Source of the DNA: Clostridia bacterium
Lineage (GTDB): Bacteria > Bacillota > Clostridia > Oscillospirales > Acutalibacteraceae
DNA length: 64,000 nt
Assembly (NCBI GenBank): GCA_017548045.1
Contig: JAFYNR010000030.1
Coordinates: 124,001-188,000 of the forward strand
Direction: 5' to 3'
A model generated the notes under the pieces. It did not search any database and was not told the DNA's origin. It saw nothing but the letters and a program-made list of their open reading frames with translations. The position numbers and the translations under genes are program-made. Shown in pieces: positions 53,947 through 61,056 of the stretch (the first letter of the stretch is position 1; each line of letters starts with the position of its first letter).

Positions 53947-54639
53947 TCATATGCCCCTTATTTCGCAGGAATCCACATATTTCAGCATAACGTTACGCAT
54001 TGTTTCCATTTCGGCTTTTGAGACGGGATTCAGCGCAAATCCGATAAGCTCACCCGAATCAATGAACGCCTGGATATAGTGGCGTTTCGCCCCTTTTATC
54101 ATTTTACCGATGCCCTCAACGGAAAAAACACTGTGAAGCTCGCGCACAACCGTTGTTCTGAATTCATAGTCAACCTTACCCTCAAGCAAAAATTCAATGC
54201 TTTCATTTATCTTGGTCAGGTCAAAGCCGCCTATTCCCACCGTTTCCGAATACAGCTCCGGTGAATTTTTGATATCCATGGCAACATAATCCACAAGGCC
54301 GCGGTTGACAAGGTCTTTCAGTTTTTCGGGATAAGTGCCGTTGGTGTCAAGCTTTACGGGATAGCCCAGTGCTCTTACCTTTTCTATAAATGTATCTATA
54401 TCCTTCTGCATAAGCGGTTCGCCGCCAGTTATGGCAACGCCGTCAAGAATGCCCTTCCTTTTTTTCAGGTATGTCAGAATTTCTTCCTCGGTAAATTCCG
54501 TTTGCTGTGACGGATTAATCACAAGCCTTGAATTGTGGCAGAAGGGACAGCGCATATTGCAGCCTGCCGTAAACAGCGTACAAGCCATCTTGCCCGGATA
54601 ATCAAGCAACGTCAACTTTTGAAAACCTTGAATATTCAT
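53947..54639 (-). CDS. nrdG: Anaerobic ribonucleotide reductase activating protein (radical SAM)
   Basis: Start set at the ATG at 54639 (MNIQGFQKLTLLDYPG), because the promoter and NrdR-like box lie further upstream; 230 residues. The radical-SAM motif is CNMRCPFCHN, then GGEPLMQ. The protein is longer than the ~155-residue E. coli NrdG and matches the longer NrdG2/PflA-like class. It installs the glycyl radical on NrdD. It is transcribed ahead of nrdD but from its own promoter. Confidence 0.93.
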   Translation of the reverse strand: MNIQGFQKLTLLDYPGKMACTLFTAGCNMRCPFCHNSRLVINPSQQTEFTEEEILTYLKKRKGILDGVAITGGEPLMQKDIDTFIEKVRALGYPVKLDTNGTYPEKLKDLVNRGLVDYVAMDIKNSPELYSETVGIGGFDLTKINESIEFLLEGKVDYEFRTTVVRELHSVFSVEGIGKMIKGAKRHYIQAFIDSGELIGFALNPVSKAEMETMRNVMLKYVDSCEIRGI

Positions 54640-54696
54640 ATACGAATTATCATCCCATATACAGTATTTCTTAATCAAATTTTGCGGTGCAGATTT

Positions 54697-54725
54697 ATAA
54701 TAACACAACATATTGTGTTTTTCAA
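54697..54725 (-). promoter_or_regulatory. nrdG promoter
   Basis: Minus strand TTGAAA (54720-54725), 17-bp spacer, TATTAT (54697-54702). An NrdR-like box fills 16 of the 17 spacer bases, so binding would directly exclude RNA polymerase. Confidence 0.65.
54703..54718. promoter_or_regulatory. NrdR box in the nrdG promoter
   Basis: ACACAACATATTGTGT differs at one base from a perfect ACACAATATATTGTGT. It lies exactly between the -35 and -10. Confidence 0.8.
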
Positions 54726-54766
54726 TAGTCAAAACCACAAAATTTTGAACATTTTTATCACTGCAA

Positions 54767-54782
54767 CCACAACATATTGCGG
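54767..54782. promoter_or_regulatory. Second NrdR-box-like site upstream of nrdG
   Basis: CCACAACATATTGCGG shares the CACAACATATTG core with the box in the promoter, 64 bases away (about six turns). The spacing would allow co-operative binding on the same DNA face. Confidence 0.6.
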
Positions 54783-54789
54783 TTTACAG

Positions 54790-54820
54790 AAAAAAAGGCG
54801 GCAACCCGAAGGTCACCGTC
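54790..54820 (-). terminator. Terminator after the GtrA-family gene
   Basis: GACGGTGACC-TTCG-GGTTGCCGCC (minus strand; one mismatch, two G-T pairs) with a stable tetraloop, followed by seven T. It starts 18 bases past the stop. Confidence 0.82.
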
Positions 54821-54838
54821 TCAAAAGTACGAACTTAA

Positions 54839-55372
54839 TTATTCAGCCTTTTCTTCCTTTTTCTTGTGGAAAAGAATCTTGTCTACGGGGAAGTAGAGGA
54901 AGAACTGAACTGCTGAGCAAATCATTGTAGCAATATTCTTTGCGGCAGTTTCTTCAAGACCCCAGCCTACAAACACTTCCTTAAGTGTGGGGTTAAGCCA
55001 TGCTGAGAAAAGAATAAGACCGATTGTAAAAGCTATGTAGATGGGAAGCGCAACCGCTACGTTTGCACCCGAATTGAAAGTTTTTTCTTTGTTGACAAAG
55101 AAAGCTACAATCTGAGCAATGATGTTAGCAACGTTGCTTACGATGAAGTAACCGAAGCCGCCTACTGCAACGGGATAGACAAATACCCACCATGAGAAAG
55201 GCTCATTATAAAGCTCTGCAATAGGAGGAATAAGGTTAAGTGTGTTAAGAAGAACGAACTGAACGATCATTGCAAGAAGGCTTACAACGATAAACTTTAC
55301 GAACTGCCAGATTGTAACAAGAAGCGAACCCTTGCTCTCGGCAGCCTTATCGATTTGATTTAATTTTCCCAT
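54839..55372 (-). CDS. GtrA-family membrane protein
   Basis: 177 residues. Four membrane spans in the GtrA pattern (FVKFIVVSLLAMIVQFVLLN at the first; VANIIAQIVAFFVNKEKTF ends the second pair, a typical GtrA signature). A Lys/Glu tail ends the protein. GtrA-like proteins are proposed flippases of lipid-linked sugars for wall or surface polymers. No glycosyltransferase lies beside it, so the partner is unknown. It stands as a single-gene unit with its own promoter and terminator. Confidence 0.88.
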   Translation of the reverse strand: MGKLNQIDKAAESKGSLLVTIWQFVKFIVVSLLAMIVQFVLLNTLNLIPPIAELYNEPFSWWVFVYPVAVGGFGYFIVSNVANIIAQIVAFFVNKEKTFNSGANVAVALPIYIAFTIGLILFSAWLNPTLKEVFVGWGLEETAAKNIATMICSAVQFFLYFPVDKILFHKKKEEKAE

Positions 55373-55404
55373 AAGTAAAATCTCCTTACTTAAAATTTCA
55401 ATGT

Positions 55405-55434
55405 ATTATAGCACAATTACGATATGGTTGGCAA
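55405..55434 (-). promoter_or_regulatory. Promoter of the GtrA-family gene
   Basis: Minus strand TTGCCA (55429-55434), 18-bp spacer, TATAAT (55405-55410), about 32 bases before the ATG. It overlaps the region just after the Cof-gene stop. Confidence 0.6.
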
Positions 55435-55472
55435 GCCAAAAATATGAAATAAAAATTGTGCAATTTAGCCAA

Positions 55473-56294
55473 TTATTTTTTCAGCACATATTTTTCAATC
55501 ATTTTCGCAACACCGTCATCACCGTTTGACGGAGCAGAAAATTTTGCTGCCGACTTGCATATGTCATCACCGTTTGCCATAGCAAAAGAATAACGGGCAT
55601 ATTCAAGCATGGTTGCATCATTTGAAGCATCACCGAAAGCCATAGCCTCTTCCGCGGTTATGCCTGTTGCTTTGCAAAGCCCGTCAAGCGCGGTACCCTT
55701 ATCGGCACCCACCGCAGTTGCAGACACAACACCCGCAAGAGCGGAAACAAGCACAAGGCCCTTTGATTTGAAAAAATCAAAAACAATGTTCTTTGCTTCA
55801 CCGTCTCCGTAAAAAACATCAATCAGCTCAGAGCCTTTACCGCTTATAACTTCGTTCATATCTTTACAAACGGTAAGCTTTGAAACAAATTCATTAAGAA
55901 AGACTGCAGGCAGATCCGACCTTGTAAAATATTTTTCCGCACCATCACGTGCATATATTTTACCATCCATATAAATATTGTAATACACGGGAAGCGTATC
56001 AAGAAGCCTTACGGCCTCTGCGGTTATCTCAGGCGAAACAAGATTGGTATATATAAATTCACCCCTGTTTCTGTCATAAACGGAAGCGCCGTTTGAGCAT
56101 ATGACGTAATCCGCAAACGGAATCTGCTTTGTAACACCCTCTGTTAAATTCAGTGCCCTGCCCGTTGCTACGGCAATTCTGACTCCTCTGTTGTGAGCAT
56201 CAAGAAGTGTTTGCCTGGTATATGGCGTGACGGTGATATGATCAGGTGCCATAAGTGTGCCGTCAAGGTCTGTTGCAATTATTTTAACTGCCAT
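55473..56294 (-). CDS. Cof-type HAD phosphatase
   Basis: 273 residues. HAD motif I is ATDLDGTLM; motif III/IV is AFGDASNDATMLEYA; a C2B-type cap (about 85-195) lies between. Members of this group dephosphorylate sugar phosphates, FMN or PLP; the substrate cannot be read from sequence. It has its own sigma-A promoter and lies divergent from cotJ. Confidence 0.93.
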   Translation of the reverse strand: MAVKIIATDLDGTLMAPDHITVTPYTRQTLLDAHNRGVRIAVATGRALNLTEGVTKQIPFADYVICSNGASVYDRNRGEFIYTNLVSPEITAEAVRLLDTLPVYYNIYMDGKIYARDGAEKYFTRSDLPAVFLNEFVSKLTVCKDMNEVISGKGSELIDVFYGDGEAKNIVFDFFKSKGLVLVSALAGVVSATAVGADKGTALDGLCKATGITAEEAMAFGDASNDATMLEYARYSFAMANGDDICKSAAKFSAPSNGDDGVAKMIEKYVLKK

Positions 56295-56325
56295 TTTACT
56301 TCTCCTTATATGAAATACAGACAGA

Positions 56326-56355
56326 AGTATAACACCGCAACCGTCAGAGTGTCAA
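56326..56355 (-). promoter_or_regulatory. Promoter of the Cof/HAD gene
   Basis: Minus strand TTGACA (56350-56355), 18-bp spacer, TATACT (56326-56331). Confidence 0.65.
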
Positions 56356-56393
56356 GAAACAAGAAATAATGAATAACAAAAAATTCATTACTT

Positions 56394-56420
56394 TCATATG
56401 ATATAGCAGAGGTATACACC
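56394..56420 (+). promoter_or_regulatory. Candidate sigma-E promoter of cotJABC
   Basis: TCATATG (56394-56400) and TATACACC (56413-56420) resemble the sigma-E -35 and -10 (KMATATT and CATACAMT) with 12 bases between, one to two shorter than usual. B. subtilis cotJ is sigma-E dependent, and sigE is in this window. A GAGGT...ACCTC dyad overlaps the -10. Confidence 0.42.
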
Positions 56421-56445
56421 TCAAAACAAGAAAGGAATGATTGTA

Positions 56446-56664
56446 ATGCAGGATTACGGATACCGTTATCCTCAGCAGAGACAGACCGCCAGACGGGAAA
56501 TCTGCTCGTGCACAGTCACTCCCCTGCCCGCAAACCCGGTTACAGCAATGATGTACATTCCGTTACAAGTTGACGTAACTATGTTTGACGAAATGAAAGC
56601 GCTTGACTGCGGAACACTTTTTACCGTTCTCAACAAGCCTTTCGCAGGGAAGTGCTGCAAATGA
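56446..56664 (+). CDS. cotJA: Spore coat associated protein CotJA
   Basis: 72 residues from the ATG at 56446 (AAAGGA 9 bases upstream). The PLPANPVTAMMYIPLQ motif and a Cys-rich tail (GKCCK) are typical of CotJA. Together with CotJB it is needed to place CotJC in the spore coat of Bacillus. The order cotJA-B-C with overlapping stop/start is conserved across spore formers. Confidence 0.93.
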   Translation: MQDYGYRYPQQRQTARREICSCTVTPLPANPVTAMMYIPLQVDVTMFDEMKALDCGTLFTVLNKPFAGKCCK

Positions 56665-56912
56665 CTCAGAGAGAAGCAATGCTCAAAAAGCTGAGCGCAT
56701 ATCAGTTCACGCTTTGGGAAATGCATCTTTACCTTGACACGCATCCCTGGGACCTTCAGATGGTTGAAGCCTACGGAAAAGCAAGCGCAAAATACAAAGC
56801 CGTACGCAAAGAATACGAAGAACAGTTCTGCCCCCTGACCGCTTCAAGAGCTCAGGGTTTTGAATGGCTTAAAGGTCCCTGGCCCTGGGAAATTGAGGAG
56901 TGTGGCTGCTGA
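56661..56912 (+). CDS. cotJB: Spore coat protein CotJB
   Basis: 83 residues; the ATG overlaps the cotJA stop (ATGA). Conserved segments AYQFTLWEMHLYLDTHP and WPWEIEECGC identify it. Small helical protein, thought to assist assembly of CotJC in the inner coat. The stop overlaps the cotJC start (TGATG). Confidence 0.93.
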   Translation: MTQREAMLKKLSAYQFTLWEMHLYLDTHPWDLQMVEAYGKASAKYKAVRKEYEEQFCPLTASRAQGFEWLKGPWPWEIEECGC

Positions 56913-57520
56913 TGTTTGTTTATGAGAAAAAACTGCAATATCCCGTTAAAATCAAAAATCCCAACCCGAAATACGCACAGATAATCATCTCTCAGTACGG
57001 CGGTCCCGACGGCGAACTGGGCGCATCTCTGCGTTACCTGAGCCAGCGTTTTGCAATGCCCTATGACGAGCTGAAAGGCCTTCTGACCGATATCGGTACG
57101 GAAGAACTCGGACATCTTGAAATGATTGGTGCAATCGTATATCAGCTTACAAGAAATCTCAGTGAAGAAGATATCAAAAAGCACGGCTTTGACGCATATT
57201 TCGTAGATCATACCGCAGGTGTCTACCCTTCATCTGCCGCCGGTGTGCCTTTTACTGCCGCATACATCCAGAGTAAGGGCGACGTTATCACCGATATGTC
57301 GGAAAACCTTGCAGCGGAACAGAAGGCAAGAACCACCTATGACAATATTCTCCGCCTCGTTGACGACCCCGACGTAAGAGAAGCCATCAAATTCCTGCGT
57401 GCAAGAGAAATTGTGCATTTCCAGCGCTTCGGCGAAGGCTTACGCCTGGCAACGGATAAACTTGACGAAAAGAATTTTTATGCTTTCAATCCCTCTTTTG
57501 ATAAGCATTGCAACAAATAA
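56912..57520 (+). CDS. cotJC: Manganese-catalase family spore coat protein CotJC
   Basis: 202 residues from the ATG at 56912, overlapping the cotJB stop. A ferritin-like four-helix bundle with the metal ligands of Mn catalases: Glu in GGPDGELGASLRYL, EELGHLEM and later EQKAR and REIVHFQRFGE. It may remove hydrogen peroxide in the coat of an otherwise anaerobic cell. A second, internally deleted copy of its 3' part lies at 63310-63483. Confidence 0.95.
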   Translation: MFVYEKKLQYPVKIKNPNPKYAQIIISQYGGPDGELGASLRYLSQRFAMPYDELKGLLTDIGTEELGHLEMIGAIVYQLTRNLSEEDIKKHGFDAYFVDHTAGVYPSSAAGVPFTAAYIQSKGDVITDMSENLAAEQKARTTYDNILRLVDDPDVREAIKFLRAREIVHFQRFGEGLRLATDKLDEKNFYAFNPSFDKHCNK

Positions 57521-57525
57521 ACGAA

Positions 57526-57555
57526 AAGCCGTCCGATTCCTCGGGCGGCTTAATC
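57526..57555 (+). terminator. Terminator after cotJABC
   Basis: AAGCCGTCCGA-TTCC-TCGGGCGGCTT stem (one G-T pair); the T run after it is poor (AATCATTATATAATTTTTTT). The same hairpin is copied at 63489-63513. Confidence 0.72.
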
Positions 57556-57590
57556 ATTATATAATTTTTTTCGAAGTATAATCCTTTCCT

Positions 57591-57628
57591 CATCAAAAAA
57601 CAAAAAGGCAGAGATAATCCCTGCCTTT
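57591..57628 (-). terminator. Terminator after the SDR gene
   Basis: AAAGGCAG / CTGCCTTT stem (8 bp, loop of about 9) followed on the minus strand by TTGTTTTTTG, 15 bases past the SDR stop. Confidence 0.75.
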
Positions 57629-57643
57629 AATAAATTGCTATAA

Positions 57644-58411
57644 TCAGATTGCAGTCCAGCCACCATCGATTGTGAGAAGCTGACCTGTTGTGTAACTTGA
57701 TGCATCCGATGCAAAGTAGATAATAGCACCGTCAAGTTCACCGGGTCTGCCGGCTCTGCCCATAGGACAATAAGCCTGAAGAGCCATACCAAATTCAGGA
57801 GTATTAATAACCATATCGGTCATTTCGCTTTCAAAATATGCAGGGCCGATTGCATTGACCGTAATGTTATATTTTGCCCATTCGTTCGCAAGTGCTTTTG
57901 TAAGCATTTCAACGCCGCCCTTACTTGCGCAGTAAGCCGAAATAGGACTGCCCATCATTGCAACAGTTGAATGAATTGAGCCAAGATTGATAATTTTGCC
58001 GTAGTTCTGCTCAATCATAACCTTACCAACTTCTCTTGCAACATAGTAAACGCCGCTGAGATTGATTCTGATTGTTGAATCCCAGATATTTTCTTCCATT
58101 GATTCTGCAGGAGCACCTGTACCGATACCAGCGTTGTTAACAAGAATATCGATTCTGCCGAACGCCTCTTTAACTTCAGCAACTGCAGCCTTGATGCTCT
58201 CGTTATCAGCTACGTCACACTTAACAGAAATACATTTAACGCCGAGTGTTTCAACCTCTGCCTTAACCTGATCAAGTCTGTCTGTTCTTCTTGCTAGAAT
58301 TGCAACATTTGCGCCCTCTCTTGCAAGTGCAAGTGCAAACTGACGTCCAAGTCCTGATGATGCACCTGTAACCATTGCGAATTTGCCTTCGATGTTGAAT
58401 AAATTGCTCAT
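57644..58411 (-). CDS. Short-chain dehydrogenase/reductase
   Basis: 255 residues, GGAGG RBS. Rossmann motif TGASSGLGRQFA, NNAG, and the catalytic Ser-Tyr-Lys (NLGSIHS, YCASK). C-terminal GQLLTIDGGW is typical of the classical SDR group that includes gluconate 5-dehydrogenase and 3-oxoacyl-ACP reductase. The cofactor residue pattern (ARR after the second strand) favours NADPH. Last gene of a three-gene unit with a flavin oxidoreductase and a glycosidase, so an alcohol/ketone released from a glycoside is a reasonable substrate guess. Confidence 0.93.
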   Translation of the reverse strand: MSNLFNIEGKFAMVTGASSGLGRQFALALAREGANVAILARRTDRLDQVKAEVETLGVKCISVKCDVADNESIKAAVAEVKEAFGRIDILVNNAGIGTGAPAESMEENIWDSTIRINLSGVYYVAREVGKVMIEQNYGKIINLGSIHSTVAMMGSPISAYCASKGGVEMLTKALANEWAKYNITVNAIGPAYFESEMTDMVINTPEFGMALQAYCPMGRAGRPGELDGAIIYFASDASSYTTGQLLTIDGGWTAI

Positions 58412-58440
58412 TTTCTTTTCCTCCGATTTTAATATTTTAT

Positions 58441-61044
58441 TTAAAGGATAAATCTGAAAGCATAAATTATTACATTTGCAATATTATTAATCACAAATCT
58501 TATAAAACTAAAAATATACGGGAATTCAAATTCCCAGTCATCAAAGGTATCAAGAGTTCCGATGAGCGATGAATCATAGGTTATTTCGGGATTCTTGAAT
58601 GCCTTTGTTTCCATTTTCATAATACAGAGATTCTTGCAGGCTTCACGCAGAGCATTGCCGAAACCGATGGGGTCTTTGGCATAAGCAAGTTTAACGGCAG
58701 CTTTATGCTGAACAACCTGAAGCGCCCACATACCTGTAAGAATTGTATCGTTGCCGTTATAAACCGCAAGAACAGGGCTCATATATCCGCTGCCTGTGAA
58801 GTTTGAAGAATAGTCTGAAACAACGAATCCCTCAAAGCCCCATTCCTCACGAAGAAGGTCTTTGAGAAGTGCATAGGATGAACCGCACCATTTTGTGCCG
58901 ATTCTGTTATATGCGGACATAATTCCCTTTGGCTGTGCTTCTTTGAGAGGAATTTCAAATGCTTTGAGATAAATTTCTCTCATCGCCTGCTCATCGCACC
59001 AGGTATAGATTCCGTTTCTGTGGGATTCCTGGTCATTGAGAGCAAAATGTTTGATTGTGGTCACAAGGCTTTCGGAATTTGCACCTTTGATGATTTCAGC
59101 CGCCATAATGCCCGAAATAATCGGATCTTCCGAGAAATATTCAAAGTTTCTGCCGCCTCTGGGGTTGCGGTGGATATTTGCACCGGGTGCATACCAGGTA
59201 TCCGTACCCATATCCTTGGCTTCCCTGCCTGCACCCTTACCCATTTCATAAGCAAGTTCAACATTCCACGTGCAACCGATTGCCGTAGCACAAGGATATG
59301 CCGTACCGCTTGCGGTATAAACAAGACCGTTTCTGCCCTTAACGCTTGAAGGACCGTCGTTATCCATTGTGTGAGGAATGCCGAGACGCTCAACGCCGTG
59401 AGTTTCATAGCCGCCGTTGATAACAAGCATTGTCATTTCGTCAAGAGTAAGTTGGTCAAGGAATGCATCCCAAAGACTTTCGTCTTCTGCAACATCCTGA
59501 AGAGTGATTGTTTTATCATATTTAACGCCCATTTTGGGTGCTTCACCCTCTGTTGCGGGTTCGGGCACTTTATCAACATCAATAAGATAATCGTCTGCAT
59601 CAAGCTCACGAAGCTCGGGATATGTTCCGTCAACATCAGCTCTTGACATAATCTCATATCCGCTGTAAACATCATCAAAAAGATTTTCGATTTCAGTACC
59701 TGTTACTGAATCGTTTTTGATTATTTTTGTTTCTGCAATTTTATAATCGTATGATACGATATGGTTTCTGACATCATTTGCAACGATGATTTTATATGTG
59801 CCTTTTTCAAGCACCCACGCTTCGTTCACTTTATAGTCATAGGATGCCATATCATCGGTTCTGAACGTGATTGTGAGAGTTTCACTTTCGTTTGGCTCAA
59901 GCATATCTGTTTTGGCAAAACCGCCAAGGCAGATTGCGCTCTTTTCACTGCCTCCATCGGAATATGGGGCGCTATAATAAAGCTGAACAACCTCTTTGCC
60001 TGCCATATCACCCGTATTTGTGACCCTGACTTTTACGGTTATGTTTTCGGAATCAAAATTCGTTGAAATAACCTCTTTATCGAAAGTAGTGTATGATAGT
60101 CCGTAGCCGAAAGGATACTGAACTTTGTCCTTTGCGAAGGTTTCAAAATAACGGTAGCCTATATAAATACCCTCATAATATTCAACATAGTTTCCGCCGC
60201 CGTCATATTCATAACTGCCGAAGCATTCGCTTGAAGGATGGTCTTCGATTTTGTATGAAATGGTATCTGTAAGTCTGCCCGAGGGATTAACCTTACCTTC
60301 GAGCATCTGCGGAACTGCAGTCATACCAAACTCACCCGGAATCCAGATAATTGCGGCTGCTTTGATGCTTTCATATTCATCAATCCATCCCATTTCCATA
60401 ACATTACCGATATTGAAAAGTACAACAACATTTTCAAACGCAGAGGTCACCTTTTCAACCATAGCCTTTTCGTCTGAGGAAAGGCTGAGGGTTTCAACCG
60501 TATGGTCTGTACCCTCCGCACTTGTTCTGCTGATAACGATTATAGCAGTATCAGAAAAAGCAACTGCGTTGGTGAGAAGTTCATCGGTAAGATATTTGGG
60601 GTCCATTTCTTCAAGAGTATTTTTTGCAAGAAGCACCTGAAGAAGGTTGTTGATAACCGTATTATCGGTTTTGGGAAGTTCGTTTGAAAGGCAATGCTTT
60701 TCATAGAGAGCACGGAGTTCCGAATTATATTCAATGCCCTCTGCTTCAAAAGCTTCGTAGAGAGTTACGGGGTCATCAGTTGTTATTGCACCCGAACCTG
60801 CACCGCCGAAAAACGGGCAAACCGAGCCTGCACCGAAGATGTTTACCTTCTTATTTTCAAGTGGCAAAAAGTTATCTTCGTTTTTCAGAAGAACAATGCC
60901 TTCGCTTTCAATCTGAACGGCAATTTCTTTTGTTTCAGCTATAATTGCAGGGTCAATATCGCCGCTTGTTGCAAAAGCAACATTACCGAAAATAAGCGAG
61001 AACACAAGAATCAAAGAAACAATGCTCAATAACTTCTTTTTCAT
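58441..61044 (-). CDS. Exported GH3 glycosidase with permuted domain order and C-terminal membrane anchor
   Basis: 867 residues. Signal peptide about 1-26. Instead of the usual barrel-first layout, the alpha/beta sandwich (IVLLKNEDNFLPL, VVLFNIGNVMEM) comes first (about 30-300). A Fn3-like domain (VRVTNTGDMAGKEVVQLYYS) follows, and then the GH3 barrel (about 510-830) with GRNFEYFSEDP, IKHFALNDQE and the nucleophile Asp about 744 (GFVVSDYSS). The sequence ends in a hydrophobic stretch (IFSFIRFVINNIANVIIYAF), suggesting it stays on the cell surface. Similar permuted beta-glucosidases are known from ruminal Clostridia. Activity on beta-glucosides is likely but not proven. Confidence 0.92.
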   Translation of the reverse strand: MKKKLLSIVSLILVFSLIFGNVAFATSGDIDPAIIAETKEIAVQIESEGIVLLKNEDNFLPLENKKVNIFGAGSVCPFFGGAGSGAITTDDPVTLYEAFEAEGIEYNSELRALYEKHCLSNELPKTDNTVINNLLQVLLAKNTLEEMDPKYLTDELLTNAVAFSDTAIIVISRTSAEGTDHTVETLSLSSDEKAMVEKVTSAFENVVVLFNIGNVMEMGWIDEYESIKAAAIIWIPGEFGMTAVPQMLEGKVNPSGRLTDTISYKIEDHPSSECFGSYEYDGGGNYVEYYEGIYIGYRYFETFAKDKVQYPFGYGLSYTTFDKEVISTNFDSENITVKVRVTNTGDMAGKEVVQLYYSAPYSDGGSEKSAICLGGFAKTDMLEPNESETLTITFRTDDMASYDYKVNEAWVLEKGTYKIIVANDVRNHIVSYDYKIAETKIIKNDSVTGTEIENLFDDVYSGYEIMSRADVDGTYPELRELDADDYLIDVDKVPEPATEGEAPKMGVKYDKTITLQDVAEDESLWDAFLDQLTLDEMTMLVINGGYETHGVERLGIPHTMDNDGPSSVKGRNGLVYTASGTAYPCATAIGCTWNVELAYEMGKGAGREAKDMGTDTWYAPGANIHRNPRGGRNFEYFSEDPIISGIMAAEIIKGANSESLVTTIKHFALNDQESHRNGIYTWCDEQAMREIYLKAFEIPLKEAQPKGIMSAYNRIGTKWCGSSYALLKDLLREEWGFEGFVVSDYSSNFTGSGYMSPVLAVYNGNDTILTGMWALQVVQHKAAVKLAYAKDPIGFGNALREACKNLCIMKMETKAFKNPEITYDSSLIGTLDTFDDWEFEFPYIFSFIRFVINNIANVIIYAFRFIL

Positions 61045-61056
61045 TTTAACTTCTCC

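Noticed and set aside
56405..56422. GAGGTATACACCTC palindrome as a cotJ operator
   Set aside because: Arms are only five bases and overlap the likely sigma-E -10; chance occurrence is plausible.
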